Assembly: GCA_965219305.1 (NCBI GenBank)
Contig: OZ244725.1
Location: forward strand, 2,480,001 to 2,544,000
Origin: DATHTS01 sp965219305
GTDB lineage: Bacteria > Acidobacteriota > Blastocatellia > Pyrinomonadales > Pyrinomonadaceae
Direction of reading: 5' to 3'
DNA: 64,000 nt
The translations under genes and the position numbers were made by a program. The stretch's first letter is position 1. Every line of letters starts with the position of its first letter. The notes under the pieces are model-generated. The model did no database searches, was not told the DNA's origin, and saw nothing but the letters and a program-made list of their open reading frames with translations. Shown here piece by piece: positions 51,500 to 60,512 of this stretch.

Positions 51500-54013
51500 A
51501 TGAACATAAAGAAAAATGTTTTATGTAAATTGTTGGTCTTGATTTGTTCTTTCGCTTTCGTGTTTTCCGCCGCTATATACGCGCAGAAAACGAGTAATGA
51601 AACAGAAGCGAAAATTGAAAATCTGCTCAAACAACTAACTCTAGACGAGAAAATTTTGCTCATTGCCGGAACGGGTTTTGATACGGTCGAAATCAAACGT
51701 CTCGGAATTCCCGCGTTTCATATGACCGACGGTCCGGTCGGCGTTCGCATCGCTCCGGCGACTTCGTTTCCTTCGGGAATCGGGCTTGCGGCGACTTTCG
51801 ATCCGAAAATAATTTATGCGGTCGGCAAAGCCATCGCGCAGGAAGCTAAGGCGAAAAATTTTAATGTTTTGCTCGGTCCGGCGATGGACATTCAAAGAGT
51901 TCCGCAGGCAGGACGAAATTTTGAAAGCTACGGCGAAGACCCGTTTCTCGCGTCCGAAATGGCGGTCAGTTACATTAATGGAATTCAGTCGGAAAACGTC
52001 GTCGCCGTCGCCAAACATTTCGCCGCGAACAATCAGGAAGAAAATCGTCACACGATCAACGCAATTGTTGACGAGAGAACTTTGCACGAAATTTATTTTC
52101 CGCCTTTTCGCGCTTCGGTCGAGCGTGGAAATGTTCTCGCTGTGATGTCTTCTTACAACAAATTAAACGGTTTTTACGCGTCGGAAAACGATTATTTATT
52201 AAACGAAGTTTTGAAAAAACGCTGGAATTTTAGCGGTCTTGTGATGTCCGATTGGGGCGCGGTTCATTCGACAATTCCAACGATCAAAAATGGTCTCGAT
52301 CTCGAAATGCCGACTGGAGAATTTTTGAATAATGAAGCAGTAAAAAAAGCTCTGGACGCGAAAGAAATCAGCGAATCGAACATTGATGAAATGGTGCGAA
52401 GACTTTTGCGCGTGATGATTCTGTCTGGAATTATGGACGGAAAATCAGCGCAAAACGGTTCGATTGACACGCCTGAACATCGCAAAATTACGCGCGACGC
52501 GGCAACCGCCAGCATCGTTTTATTAAAGAACGAAAATGAACTTTTGCCGATTGATAAGAACAAAATTCGCTCAATTGCGGTGATCGGACCGAACGCCGAC
52601 AAAGCGCGAATCGGCGGCGGCGGTTCGGCGCAGGTCGTGCCGTTTTATTCGGTCAGTCCGCTCAAAGGTTTGAAAAATGCGGTCGGCGAAAAAGTAAAAA
52701 TAAATTTCTCGCCCGGAATCGTCGCGCTCGAAGATACGCAGCCGATTCCGGCGGAAAATCTGCGAGCCGCAGACGGAAAAACGAACGGTTTGACGGGCGA
52801 ATACTTCGCCAATATGAATCTTGAAGAAAAACCCGCGTTTACAAGAATTGATTCAAACCTTGATTTTCATTGGAAAACCGAATCGCCCGCCGAAAATTAT
52901 CCGGCTGATAAATTCTCAAATCGCTGGACGGGATTTCTCGTTTCTCCGGTTTCGGGAAAATATTCGATCAGCTTGAGCAGCAACGACGGCGGCAGAATGT
53001 TTCTCGACGATGAAAAAATCATTGACGTGTGGAGCGATCACGCGACTTTGACGGGAACTGCCGTCATCGAATTAAAAGCGAATGAGCCGCGCAAAATCCG
53101 CGTCGAACATTACGAAAATATCGGAAACGCCGATCTCGTTTTGGGTTGGCGTTTAATCGAAGAAAACATCTTAGAAAAAGCGGCTGAAACGGCGAAAAAT
53201 TCGGACATTGCAATAATTTTCGCCGGACTTTCCGACGCGACCGAAGCCGAATCGCGCGACCGGACGAGTTTGGATTTGCCGAAAGAACAAATTGATTTGG
53301 TAAACGCCGTTGCAAAAGCGAACCCGAAAACAATCGTTGTCAACACTTCCGGCGCGCCGGTTTTGATGAATGATTGGATTGATAAAATTCCTTCGCTCGT
53401 CCAGACATTTTATTACGGTCAGGAAGGCGGAAACGCAATTGCCGATATTTTGCTCGGAAACGTGTCGCCGTCGGGCAAACTTCCCGTCACTTTTTTGAAA
53501 AAATGGGAAGATTCGCCCGCGTTCGGAAATTATCCCGGCGACGGCGAAAATGTCGAATATAAAGAAGGAATTTTCGTCGGTTATCGCTGGTTCGACACGA
53601 AAAAAATCGAACCGCTTTTCCCGTTCGGACACGGACTTTCTTACACGAATTTTGAATATTCGAACTTGAAATTAATCAAAGGAAACGCGGGCAATTTAAC
53701 CGTAAACTTCGATATAAAAAACACCGGAAAACGCGACGGCGCGGAAGCGGCGCAGGTTTATGTGCAAGACTTAGAATCGAGTTTGCCGCGTCCCGAAAAA
53801 GAGTTGAAAGGATTCGACAAAGTTTTCTTAAAAGCGGGCGAAAAGAAAATGGTTTCGATTAAATTGGACAAAGACGCTTTTGCTTTTTACGACCCGAAAA
53901 CTTCCGCTTGGATTGCGGAAAAAGGCGACTTTAAAATTCTTGTCGGAAGTTCTTCGCGCTTAATACGATTTTCAGGCGATTATAAGTTGAATGAAACGCT
54001 TTCCTGGAAATAA
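51500..54013 (+). CDS. Secreted GH3 glycosidase with PA14 domain
   Basis: An 837-residue enzyme with signal peptide 'LLVLICSFAFVFSAAIYAQ'. The barrel contains 'GIPAFHMTDGPVGVR', 'VVAVAKHFAANNQEENR' and the nucleophile Asp in 'GLVMSDWGAVHS'. A PA14 domain (about residues 430-565: 'GLTGEYFANMNLEEKPAF', 'SLSSNDGGRMFLDDEKIIDVW') is inserted in the second GH3 domain, which usually changes substrate fit. A fibronectin-III-like end follows. Likely beta-glucosidase or beta-xylosidase activity. It starts a plus-strand group with the TolB-like and isomerase genes. Confidence 0.93.
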   Translation: MNIKKNVLCKLLVLICSFAFVFSAAIYAQKTSNETEAKIENLLKQLTLDEKILLIAGTGFDTVEIKRLGIPAFHMTDGPVGVRIAPATSFPSGIGLAATFDPKIIYAVGKAIAQEAKAKNFNVLLGPAMDIQRVPQAGRNFESYGEDPFLASEMAVSYINGIQSENVVAVAKHFAANNQEENRHTINAIVDERTLHEIYFPPFRASVERGNVLAVMSSYNKLNGFYASENDYLLNEVLKKRWNFSGLVMSDWGAVHSTIPTIKNGLDLEMPTGEFLNNEAVKKALDAKEISESNIDEMVRRLLRVMILSGIMDGKSAQNGSIDTPEHRKITRDAATASIVLLKNENELLPIDKNKIRSIAVIGPNADKARIGGGGSAQVVPFYSVSPLKGLKNAVGEKVKINFSPGIVALEDTQPIPAENLRAADGKTNGLTGEYFANMNLEEKPAFTRIDSNLDFHWKTESPAENYPADKFSNRWTGFLVSPVSGKYSISLSSNDGGRMFLDDEKIIDVWSDHATLTGTAVIELKANEPRKIRVEHYENIGNADLVLGWRLIEENILEKAAETAKNSDIAIIFAGLSDATEAESRDRTSLDLPKEQIDLVNAVAKANPKTIVVNTSGAPVLMNDWIDKIPSLVQTFYYGQEGGNAIADILLGNVSPSGKLPVTFLKKWEDSPAFGNYPGDGENVEYKEGIFVGYRWFDTKKIEPLFPFGHGLSYTNFEYSNLKLIKGNAGNLTVNFDIKNTGKRDGAEAAQVYVQDLESSLPRPEKELKGFDKVFLKAGEKKMVSIKLDKDAFAFYDPKTSAWIAEKGDFKILVGSSSRLIRFSGDYKLNETLSWK

Positions 54014-54027
54014 ATTTTGAGGTTTTT

Positions 54028-55539
54028 ATGAAAATCAGACAAGTTTTCTTTTTACTTTCGATTGTAATTTTTATGTCCGTTGCAATTTTGGCGCAGACAA
54101 ACCAAATTGGTTTATTTGAAAAAAGTTCCGATGTCGGCGAAGAAAAAAATGCGGGAAAAGCGTTTTATGATTCAGCGACAGAAGAATATACGTTGACAGA
54201 TTCGGGGGCGGAAATGTCGAATCAGCGCGATGGATTTCAGTTTGTCTGGAAGAAATTGTCCGGCGATTTTATCTTGACGGCGCGGGCGAATTTTGCCGGG
54301 AAAAGTGTTGATGCGAAACAGAAAATGGGTTTGATTATTCGTTCAAATTTGAACGTTGATTCGGTGCAGGCGAGTGCGGTCGTCCACGGCGACGGAAAAA
54401 CTTTTCTGCAATTTCGCCGCGCAAAAAATGCCGAAACAGAAGAAATTAAATCAGATTTAACAAATGCGGATGTGATTCAATTTCAGCGCAAAGGCGATAA
54501 ATTTATAATGTCGGTCGCGCGTTTCGGCGAGCCTTTTGTAACGAGCGAAATTTCCGGTATTTCGCTCGGCAAAGATGTTTACGCAGGACTTTTTACAGAC
54601 TCACGCATTGAAAATAAATCCGAAACAGTAATCTTCAAAGACGTGCGAATCACGATTCCGGCGAAAGACGATTTTGTTCCGTATCGTGATTATATCGGAA
54701 GTAATCTCGAAATTTTGGACGTTGCGAGCGGAACGCGGAAAATTATTTACACGGTCGAAGATTCGCTCCAAGCACCGAATTGGACAAGGGACGGAAAATC
54801 TCTGATTTATAATCGAAACGGAAAACTTTACCGTTTTGATCTGGCGAAAAATTCGTCGGCGGAAATCAACACGGATTTCGCCGTCAATAACAATAACGAC
54901 CACGTTTTATCGTTTGACGGAAAATTTTTGGGAATCAGCAATCACAGCAAAGACGACGAAAATCAATCGGTCGTTTACACTTTGCCCGCGAGCGGCGGCA
55001 TTCCGAAAAGAATCACGGCGAAATCGCCTTCTTATCTGCACGGATTTTCGCCCGACGGAAAATGGCTGATTTACACGGGCGGCAGAAATGAAAATTTCGA
55101 CATTTACAAAATTTCTGTCAGCGGCGGCGAGGAAATTCGCTTAACGGACGCGAAAGGTTTGGACGACGGTTCAGAATTTTCGCCCGACGGAAAATATATT
55201 TATTTTAATTCGACGCGCAGCGGTTTGATGCAAATCTGGCGAATGAAGCCCGACGGCAGCGAGCAGACGCAAATCACCGACGACGAATTTAACAATTGGT
55301 TTCCGCACATCTCGCCCGACGGAAAATCGCTGATGATGATTTCCTACCGCAAAGGCGATGTCACGCCCGAAGATCATCCTTTTTACAAACAAGTCTATTT
55401 GCGCGTGATGCCGATTGGCGGCGGAAAACCGAAAACAATCGCTTACGTTTACGGCGGACAAGGCACGATCAATGTTCCGTCTTGGTCGCCGGACAGCAAA
55501 CGAGTTGCTTTTGTCAGCAATTCGGAAATTAAAAAGTAA
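54028..55539 (+). CDS. Secreted TolB-like (PD40) beta-propeller protein
   Basis: A 503-residue protein with signal peptide 'VFFLLSIVIFMSVAILAQ'. Residues about 35-215 form a concanavalin-like domain ('FQFVWKKLSGDFILTARANF'), as in DUF1349-type proteins. The rest is a WD40-like PD40 propeller with repeats such as 'HGFSPDGKWLIYTGGRNENFDIYKISVSGGEEIRLT' and 'SEFSPDGKYIYFNSTRSGLMQIWRMKPDGSEQTQIT'. Probably binds carbohydrate or protein in the periplasm. It follows GH3-PA14 by 14 bp. Confidence 0.85.
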   Translation: MKIRQVFFLLSIVIFMSVAILAQTNQIGLFEKSSDVGEEKNAGKAFYDSATEEYTLTDSGAEMSNQRDGFQFVWKKLSGDFILTARANFAGKSVDAKQKMGLIIRSNLNVDSVQASAVVHGDGKTFLQFRRAKNAETEEIKSDLTNADVIQFQRKGDKFIMSVARFGEPFVTSEISGISLGKDVYAGLFTDSRIENKSETVIFKDVRITIPAKDDFVPYRDYIGSNLEILDVASGTRKIIYTVEDSLQAPNWTRDGKSLIYNRNGKLYRFDLAKNSSAEINTDFAVNNNNDHVLSFDGKFLGISNHSKDDENQSVVYTLPASGGIPKRITAKSPSYLHGFSPDGKWLIYTGGRNENFDIYKISVSGGEEIRLTDAKGLDDGSEFSPDGKYIYFNSTRSGLMQIWRMKPDGSEQTQITDDEFNNWFPHISPDGKSLMMISYRKGDVTPEDHPFYKQVYLRVMPIGGGKPKTIAYVYGGQGTINVPSWSPDSKRVAFVSNSEIKK

Positions 55540-55544
55540 AAAAT

Positions 55545-56393
55545 ATGAATCGAAGAACGCTTTTGAAAAATTTGACTTTTGGGATCGGCGGTGCGGTGCT
55601 GCTGAATAATTTCAGTTTTCCGGCAAAAACTTTCGGAAAAAATTTATCGAAAATCGGTTTACAGCTTTACACCGTGCGGCGCGATTTGGAAAAAGATTTT
55701 GAAGGAACTTTGCGAAAAGTCGCCTCGCTCGGAATCGGTGAAGTCGAATTTGCGGGTTATTTTAATCAAAAACCGCAAGTGATTAAAAAACTTTTCAAAC
55801 AATTAAAACTCGGCGCGCCGTCATCGCATATTTCTACGGAAGATTTGCGTAAAAATCTATCGAAAGCAATCGAAGACGCAAAGATTATCGGACATAAATA
55901 TCTCGTTTTGGGTTATTTGCCCGAAGAGGAACGAAAATCTTTGGACGATTATAAAAAACTCATCGAATTGCTAAATAAAACGGGCGAAGAATGTCACAAA
56001 AACGGTTTGCAGTTTGCTTATCACAATCACGATTTCGAGTTCAAAAAAATTGAAGATAAAATTCCGTATGATTTAATTTTAGCGGAAACCGACGAGCAAA
56101 AGTTGAAAATGGAAATGGATTTGTATTGGATTTCAAAAGCCGAATTTGATCCGATTTTTTATTTTGAAAAGCATCCCGGACGCTTTCCGCTCGTTCACGT
56201 CAAAGATATGGACAATTCGCAGAAAAAATACTTTACCGAAGTCGGGCGCGGCACGATTAATTTTAAGAAAATTTTTGGCGCATCGAAAATCGCCGGAATA
56301 AAGCATTACTTTATTGAGCAAGACGAAACGCCCGATGAACCGTTGGAAAGCGTGAAAATCAGTTTAGAATATCTGCGGGAACTACGATTTTGA
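55545..56393 (+). CDS. Tat-exported sugar phosphate isomerase/epimerase (xylose-isomerase-like barrel)
   Basis: A 282-residue AP_endonuc_2 TIM barrel. The N-terminus 'MNRRTLLKNLTFGIGGAVLLNN' is a twin-arginine signal. 'IGLQLYTVRRDLEKDFEGTLRKVASLGIGEVEFAGYF' and 'GLQFAYHNHDFEF' are family motifs, with metal ligands expected at Glu/His/Asp residues including 'MEMDLYW' and 'VHVKDMD'. Extracytoplasmic members are common in glycan loci of Bacteroidota and Acidobacteriota, often acting on keto-sugar intermediates. Five bases after the TolB-like stop, so it is co-transcribed. Confidence 0.87.
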   Translation: MNRRTLLKNLTFGIGGAVLLNNFSFPAKTFGKNLSKIGLQLYTVRRDLEKDFEGTLRKVASLGIGEVEFAGYFNQKPQVIKKLFKQLKLGAPSSHISTEDLRKNLSKAIEDAKIIGHKYLVLGYLPEEERKSLDDYKKLIELLNKTGEECHKNGLQFAYHNHDFEFKKIEDKIPYDLILAETDEQKLKMEMDLYWISKAEFDPIFYFEKHPGRFPLVHVKDMDNSQKKYFTEVGRGTINFKKIFGASKIAGIKHYFIEQDETPDEPLESVKISLEYLRELRF

Positions 56394-56412
56394 TAATTTT
56401 CTGCGAAAAGTT

Positions 56413-57021
56413 TTACCTGTGTTTTTCAGCTTTTTGCGTCAGTGATCCGCTCAAATGAATTATGTTTTGTAATTCAAATTCGGCTTTTTCGGCATCTTTT
56501 GTTTCCAAAATGTTCAAGTTTTTGAAAATTGAATTTACGACAAATTTTCCGATTGATTTGTCGAGGAGAACAATCAAGTCTTTAACATTATCGGATTCCA
56601 ATTTTTTGAAGAATTTTTCCGGTGATTTTTCGCTGGAAATTAGAAGATTTGCATCGAGACGTTTGGCGCATTCGGTTAACTTGGAAGAAAGTTCGCTGAT
56701 GCGCTTGTAATTGATTTGTTTTCCGGTAACGTAGGTTTTTATTATTTCACTTTGCAGTTTTTGCACCGATTCAAAATCTTTTTTGATTTGAGAATAATTG
56801 ACACTTCTGTTCTCGGCAGATTTTGCGGCGATTGTGGCACGATGACTTTCGTTTTTGATGCGTTCCATCTCAATCGAACGTATTCTGATTCCGTTATCGT
56901 AATCGTCACGGGAATTATTGGCAATCGAACCGTTCGGAACGCCCGGAACATTCTGGGCGAAAAAAACTGTTCCAGAACCGAAAACGAAAAATATGACGAA
57001 TAAGCTAAACAGGTTTTTCAT
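56413..57021 (-). CDS. Hypothetical secreted helical protein
   Basis: A 202-residue protein with signal peptide 'LFSLFVIFFVFGSGTVFFAQ' and then 'NVPGVPNGS'. The rest is charged and helix-rich ('IKKDFESVQKLQSEIIKTY', 'YKRISELSSKLTECAKRLD'), suggesting a coiled-coil bundle. I do not recognise a family and no catalytic motif is visible. It is convergent with the isomerase gene and divergent from the MFS gene. Similar small secreted helical proteins occur in Acidobacteriota. Confidence 0.7.
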   Translation of the reverse strand: MKNLFSLFVIFFVFGSGTVFFAQNVPGVPNGSIANNSRDDYDNGIRIRSIEMERIKNESHRATIAAKSAENRSVNYSQIKKDFESVQKLQSEIIKTYVTGKQINYKRISELSSKLTECAKRLDANLLISSEKSPEKFFKKLESDNVKDLIVLLDKSIGKFVVNSIFKNLNILETKDAEKAEFELQNIIHLSGSLTQKAEKHR

Positions 57022-57124
57022 AAAATCTCCTCCTTTTTTATCGTTGAGAACAAAAATACTGACTTCGAGTTTCTATTAAATAATTTATCACGTTTTACCG
57101 GAACTTTGGAAATGATTTTTTTTA

Positions 57125-58459
57125 ATGAATCCTATGACTAATAATAATGACAGCAGACAAAATTCGACCGAATTGGAAAAACGCGCCAGAAATCGCATTA
57201 CGCGGCGCATTATGCCATTTTTGATTTGTCTATTTATCGTCGCGTTTATTGACCGCGTGAATGTCGGTTACGCAAATCTGGAAATGACGAAGGATTTGGG
57301 TTTTAATTCCGAGATTTTCGGCTTCGGCGCGGGAATTTTCTTTTTCGGTTATTTTCTTTTTGAAATTCCGGGCGCGTATCTTGTCGAAACTTGGAGCGCG
57401 AGAAAATGGCTGGCGCGAATCATTATTTCGTGGGGAATTATCGCGGTTTTGATGGGATTTATTCAGAACGCGACGCATTTTTATATCGCAAGATTTTTGC
57501 TCGGCGCGGCGGAAGCGGGATTTTTTCCGGGCGTGATTATTTATTTGAGCCACTGGTTTCGCTACCAAGATCGCGCGAAAGCCGTGGCGATGTTTATGGC
57601 GGCAATTCCCGTTTCAAATATTTTCGGCGCACCGCTTTCGGGTTTGATTCTCGGCGTAAATTGGTTCGGAATCGAAGGCTGGCGTTGGGTTTTTATTATC
57701 GAAGGAATTCCCGCCGTGATTCTCGGAATTGCGACGATCTTTTATCTTACTGACCGACCGAAAGACGCGAAATGGCTCGCCGAAGACGAACGCGAATGGA
57801 TTTCAAATGAACTCGAAAGCGAAAAGCAAGTTCACAAAACCGCCGAAAAACAAAGCATCTGGAAAGCACTTCGCCACCGCAACGTAATTTTGATGACGCT
57901 CGGTTATTTCTGCGCCGTAACGAGCGCATACGGATTTAATTTCTGGTTTCCGACAATCGTCAAAAGATTATCGGATTTGTCGAATTTTCAAGTTTCGCTC
58001 GTCGCCGCGCTTCCGTATCTTTGCGGACTTGTCGCAATGCTCGTCGTCGGTTGGTCGTCCGACCGCACGCGCGAACGCCGCTGGCACACGTCGCTTTCGC
58101 TGCTGGCGGTTTCTCTCGGTTTACTTTTCGGTGCGCTGTTGAGCGAAAATATTTTTTTCGCCGTCCCGATGTTCTGCATCGCGTGCGCCGGACTTTATAG
58201 TTATCTGCCCGGATTTTGGGCGTTGCCCGGAACATTTCTGACTGAAGCGGCGGCGGCGGTTTCGATCGGATTTATAAATTCGGTCGGAAATCTCGGCGGA
58301 TTTTTCGGACCTTACATTGTCGGATTTTTAGACAAAAAAACGGGTTCGTTTTATTCGGGAATTATTTATCTGTCGTGTTCGGCGATGTTAGCGGCGATAT
58401 TTATTTTGATGGTTAAACATTCTACAAAGTCAGAACCGTCTGCGGTAGCAGATGGTTAA
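57125..58459 (+). CDS. MFS transporter, anion:cation symporter branch (hexuronate/galactonate-like)
   Basis: A 444-residue inner-membrane transporter with twelve predicted segments. Motifs: 'RIMPFLICLFIVAFIDRVNVGYANLEMTKDLGF' at the first segment, 'FGAGIFFFGYFLFEIPGAYLVE', 'RFLLGAAEAGFFPGVIIYLSHWF' and 'GWSSDRTRERRWH'. These identify the ACS family, which imports sugar acids such as glucuronate, galactonate or tartrate with protons. GH115 nearby would release glucuronate, a fitting substrate. The last codons ('KSEPSAVADG') are encoded by one arm of an inverted repeat, so the tail is probably of repeat origin. Confidence 0.9.
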   Translation: MNPMTNNNDSRQNSTELEKRARNRITRRIMPFLICLFIVAFIDRVNVGYANLEMTKDLGFNSEIFGFGAGIFFFGYFLFEIPGAYLVETWSARKWLARIIISWGIIAVLMGFIQNATHFYIARFLLGAAEAGFFPGVIIYLSHWFRYQDRAKAVAMFMAAIPVSNIFGAPLSGLILGVNWFGIEGWRWVFIIEGIPAVILGIATIFYLTDRPKDAKWLAEDEREWISNELESEKQVHKTAEKQSIWKALRHRNVILMTLGYFCAVTSAYGFNFWFPTIVKRLSDLSNFQVSLVAALPYLCGLVAMLVVGWSSDRTRERRWHTSLSLLAVSLGLLFGALLSENIFFAVPMFCIACAGLYSYLPGFWALPGTFLTEAAAAVSIGFINSVGNLGGFFGPYIVGFLDKKTGSFYSGIIYLSCSAMLAAIFILMVKHSTKSEPSAVADG

Positions 58460-58661
58460 ATGTTATTGAAAATAAGTAATCGCGCAAAAATAATTTGCAG
58501 AAAACTAGCCGCGGATAAACGCGGATGACGCGGATTCAGATTGATTTATCTATCTTTAATCCGCGTTATCCGCGGCTAAAAAAAATTAAATTTTATTTCG
58601 CTCAAGTATTTATTCGAGTTGATAAACTTAAACCGTCCGCTACCGCAGACGGTTCTGACTT
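58427..58661. repeat. Inverted-repeat pair framing the MFS/esterase intergenic gap
   Basis: A 29-base arm (58427-58455, core CCGTCTGCGGTAGCAGATGG) is complementary to 58633-58661 at 27 of 29 positions. Each arm is itself a hairpin (CCGTCTGC-GGTA-GCAGATGG). The left arm lies inside the MFS coding end and the right arm touches the esterase stop. It resembles REP-type palindromes. Confidence 0.75.
58507..58579. repeat. Palindromic repeat, 'GCCGCGGATAA' family
   Basis: TAGCCGCGGATAAACGCGGAT (written TAGCCGCGGATAAA + CGCGGAT, 58507-58527) pairs with ATCCGCGTTATCCGCGGCTA (58560-58579), one extra base in the left arm. It has the same layout as the repeats at 17.3 and 18.6 kb and is nested within the 58427-58661 pair. 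It may act as a shared terminator for the convergent genes. Confidence 0.75.
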
Positions 58662-59493
58662 AATCTTTAAAAACAAATCGCAGACCGCGATTGTAAATTT
58701 CGGGTTTATTTCCGGCGTGGCGTTCTTCTTCCAAAACGCGCGTTTCCATTTTTAAACCTTTATAATTGCGGCTTTTGACAATTTCCATAATTTTTTTGAC
58801 AGGTTCGATCAATTCTTCGCTGTCGCCGACAGCGATGTAAAGCCGCGCGTTTAAATCTTTGTTTTTTGCAGCAAATTGTTTTTCGTGTCTGAACGAAAAA
58901 TCCGTGTCCCAAGTAACCGCCGGACTCGCCGCGACGTAGCCGTAAAAAAGATTCGGCTCTTCAAGCATCGCGTAAAGCGTGAACAAACCGCCGAGCGAAC
59001 TGCCCATTAAAATTCGTTTGTTCGGATCGGCGTTGTAGTTTTTCTCGACAAACGGAATAACATCTTTCTTCAAAAACGCAAGAAATTTCGCCGCGTCGCC
59101 CGAACCTTTGTGGCGCGTTTCCGGTGTCGGCGTGTAATCCATCGCCCGCAATTCGTCGAAATTCGGATTCGCGCCCGAATACGTTACGCCGACGATAATC
59201 ATTTCGGGAACGTATTTATCGTAATGCAAACCGCCGTAAACTGAATTCAAAAGTTTAAAATCCCACTGCCCGTCGAGAACGAACAAAACCGGATATTTCT
59301 TTCCGCTTTTCAGATCGCCCGTCGGCTGAATATAAAGATCGTAATCGCGCCCGGTTTCTTTCGATTTCAAACTGCGAATTTGTGAACCTTTTATTTCAAC
59401 GCTCGGAAACTTTTTTGTCTGTCCGTTAGCGGTGAAAAAAGCGCAGAGCAAGATACAAATGCTCAGAAAAAATGTTTTTTGTTTCAATTTCAT
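58660..59493 (-). CDS. Secreted esterase D/IroE-like alpha/beta hydrolase (possible CE1-type)
   Basis: A 277-residue protein with signal peptide 'FFLSICILLCAFFTANGQ'. 'YPVLFVLDGQWDFKLLNSVYG' and the nucleophile Ser in 'RILMGSSLGGLFTLYAM' mark the putative esterase family; the Asp/Glu and His probably lie in 'VGDSEELIEP' and 'EEERHAGNKPE'. Relatives hydrolyse feruloyl or acetyl esters in xylan or act on siderophores; the neighbourhood favours glycan de-esterification. Last gene of the minus-strand group starting with GH27. Confidence 0.85.
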   Translation of the reverse strand: MKLKQKTFFLSICILLCAFFTANGQTKKFPSVEIKGSQIRSLKSKETGRDYDLYIQPTGDLKSGKKYPVLFVLDGQWDFKLLNSVYGGLHYDKYVPEMIIVGVTYSGANPNFDELRAMDYTPTPETRHKGSGDAAKFLAFLKKDVIPFVEKNYNADPNKRILMGSSLGGLFTLYAMLEEPNLFYGYVAASPAVTWDTDFSFRHEKQFAAKNKDLNARLYIAVGDSEELIEPVKKIMEIVKSRNYKGLKMETRVLEEERHAGNKPEIYNRGLRFVFKD

Positions 59494-59525
59494 TTAGATT
59501 AAATTCTCCCGAATATAAATTTCGC

Positions 59526-60509
59526 TTAAAATGCCGACTCCCAATCGGCGATGATTTTATCCATCAAATTACTCATTCGATCATCTACGATTTGCCGCGT
59601 TTTATCTGCATCAAACCACGCGATAATTTCCTCGATTCCGCGTGAAAACGGAATTGTCGCCGCAAAATCCGGCACGATTCGTTTAATTTTTGAGTTGTCG
59701 AAAATCATACTATGCGATTTGTCGCCGAAAAGCTCCGCGCCCCATTCTTCGTCATATTTGGCAATTACTTGCGACGGAATGTGAACGATTTTTGCAATTG
59801 TTCCCGCCGATTGAGCCGCGAGTTCGTAGATTTGATTCCACGTTAAAACTTCATCCGAAGTGATCTGAAAAGCCTCGCCGACGGCGTGATTATTCCCCAA
59901 AATTCCGACAAAACCTTTTGCAAAATCCGTGTGATGCGTCAAAGTCCAGAGCGAAGTTCCGTCGCCGTGAACGATGACTTTTTTGCCCTTTCGCATCCGG
60001 TCAATCACCGTGAATCTGCCTTTCAGCGGCAGCATCGTTTCGTCGTAAGTGTGCGACGGACGCACGATCGTCATCGGAAAATTTTCTTCGCGGTAAGCCT
60101 TTATCAAACGATCTTCGCAGGCAATTTTATTCTGCGAATATTTCCAGAAAGGATTAAAAAGCGGCGTTGATTCCGTAACGGGAAGATTTGTCGGCGGAGT
60201 TTGATAAGCGGAAGCCGAACCAATGAAAATGTATTGATTTGTTCGATCTTTAAATAATTCGATGTCCGTTTCGATATGTTCCGGCGAAAAAGCGATCCAA
60301 TCAACGACGACATCGAATTTCAGCGAACCTAACGCATTTTGCACGGAATTTTTATCACGAATATCCGCGTTCAAAACATTCGCGCCTTTCGGTATTTTGC
60401 GTTTTGATTCGCCGCGATTTAAAAGATACAGATCGAATCCGCGTTCGACGGCAAGTTGCGAACACGCCGAACTGATAACGCCCGTTCCGCCGATAAATAA
60501 AACTTTCAT
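59526..60509 (-). CDS. NAD-dependent epimerase/dehydratase (extended SDR)
   Basis: A 327-residue cytosolic protein. The nucleotide motif is 'VLFIGGTGVISSACSQLAVERG', Asp in 'NADIRD', and the active site has 'SASAY' with 'YSQNK' (YxxxK). 'IVRPSHTYDE' and 'VIVHGDGTSLWTLTHHTDFAKGFVGILGN' are typical of sugar-nucleotide or reductase-like SDRs related to plant CSP41-type proteins. The substrate is unknown. Three bases downstream of GH31 and before the esterase. Confidence 0.85.
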   Translation of the reverse strand: MKVLFIGGTGVISSACSQLAVERGFDLYLLNRGESKRKIPKGANVLNADIRDKNSVQNALGSLKFDVVVDWIAFSPEHIETDIELFKDRTNQYIFIGSASAYQTPPTNLPVTESTPLFNPFWKYSQNKIACEDRLIKAYREENFPMTIVRPSHTYDETMLPLKGRFTVIDRMRKGKKVIVHGDGTSLWTLTHHTDFAKGFVGILGNNHAVGEAFQITSDEVLTWNQIYELAAQSAGTIAKIVHIPSQVIAKYDEEWGAELFGDKSHSMIFDNSKIKRIVPDFAATIPFSRGIEEIIAWFDADKTRQIVDDRMSNLMDKIIADWESAF

Positions 60510-60512
60510 TTT

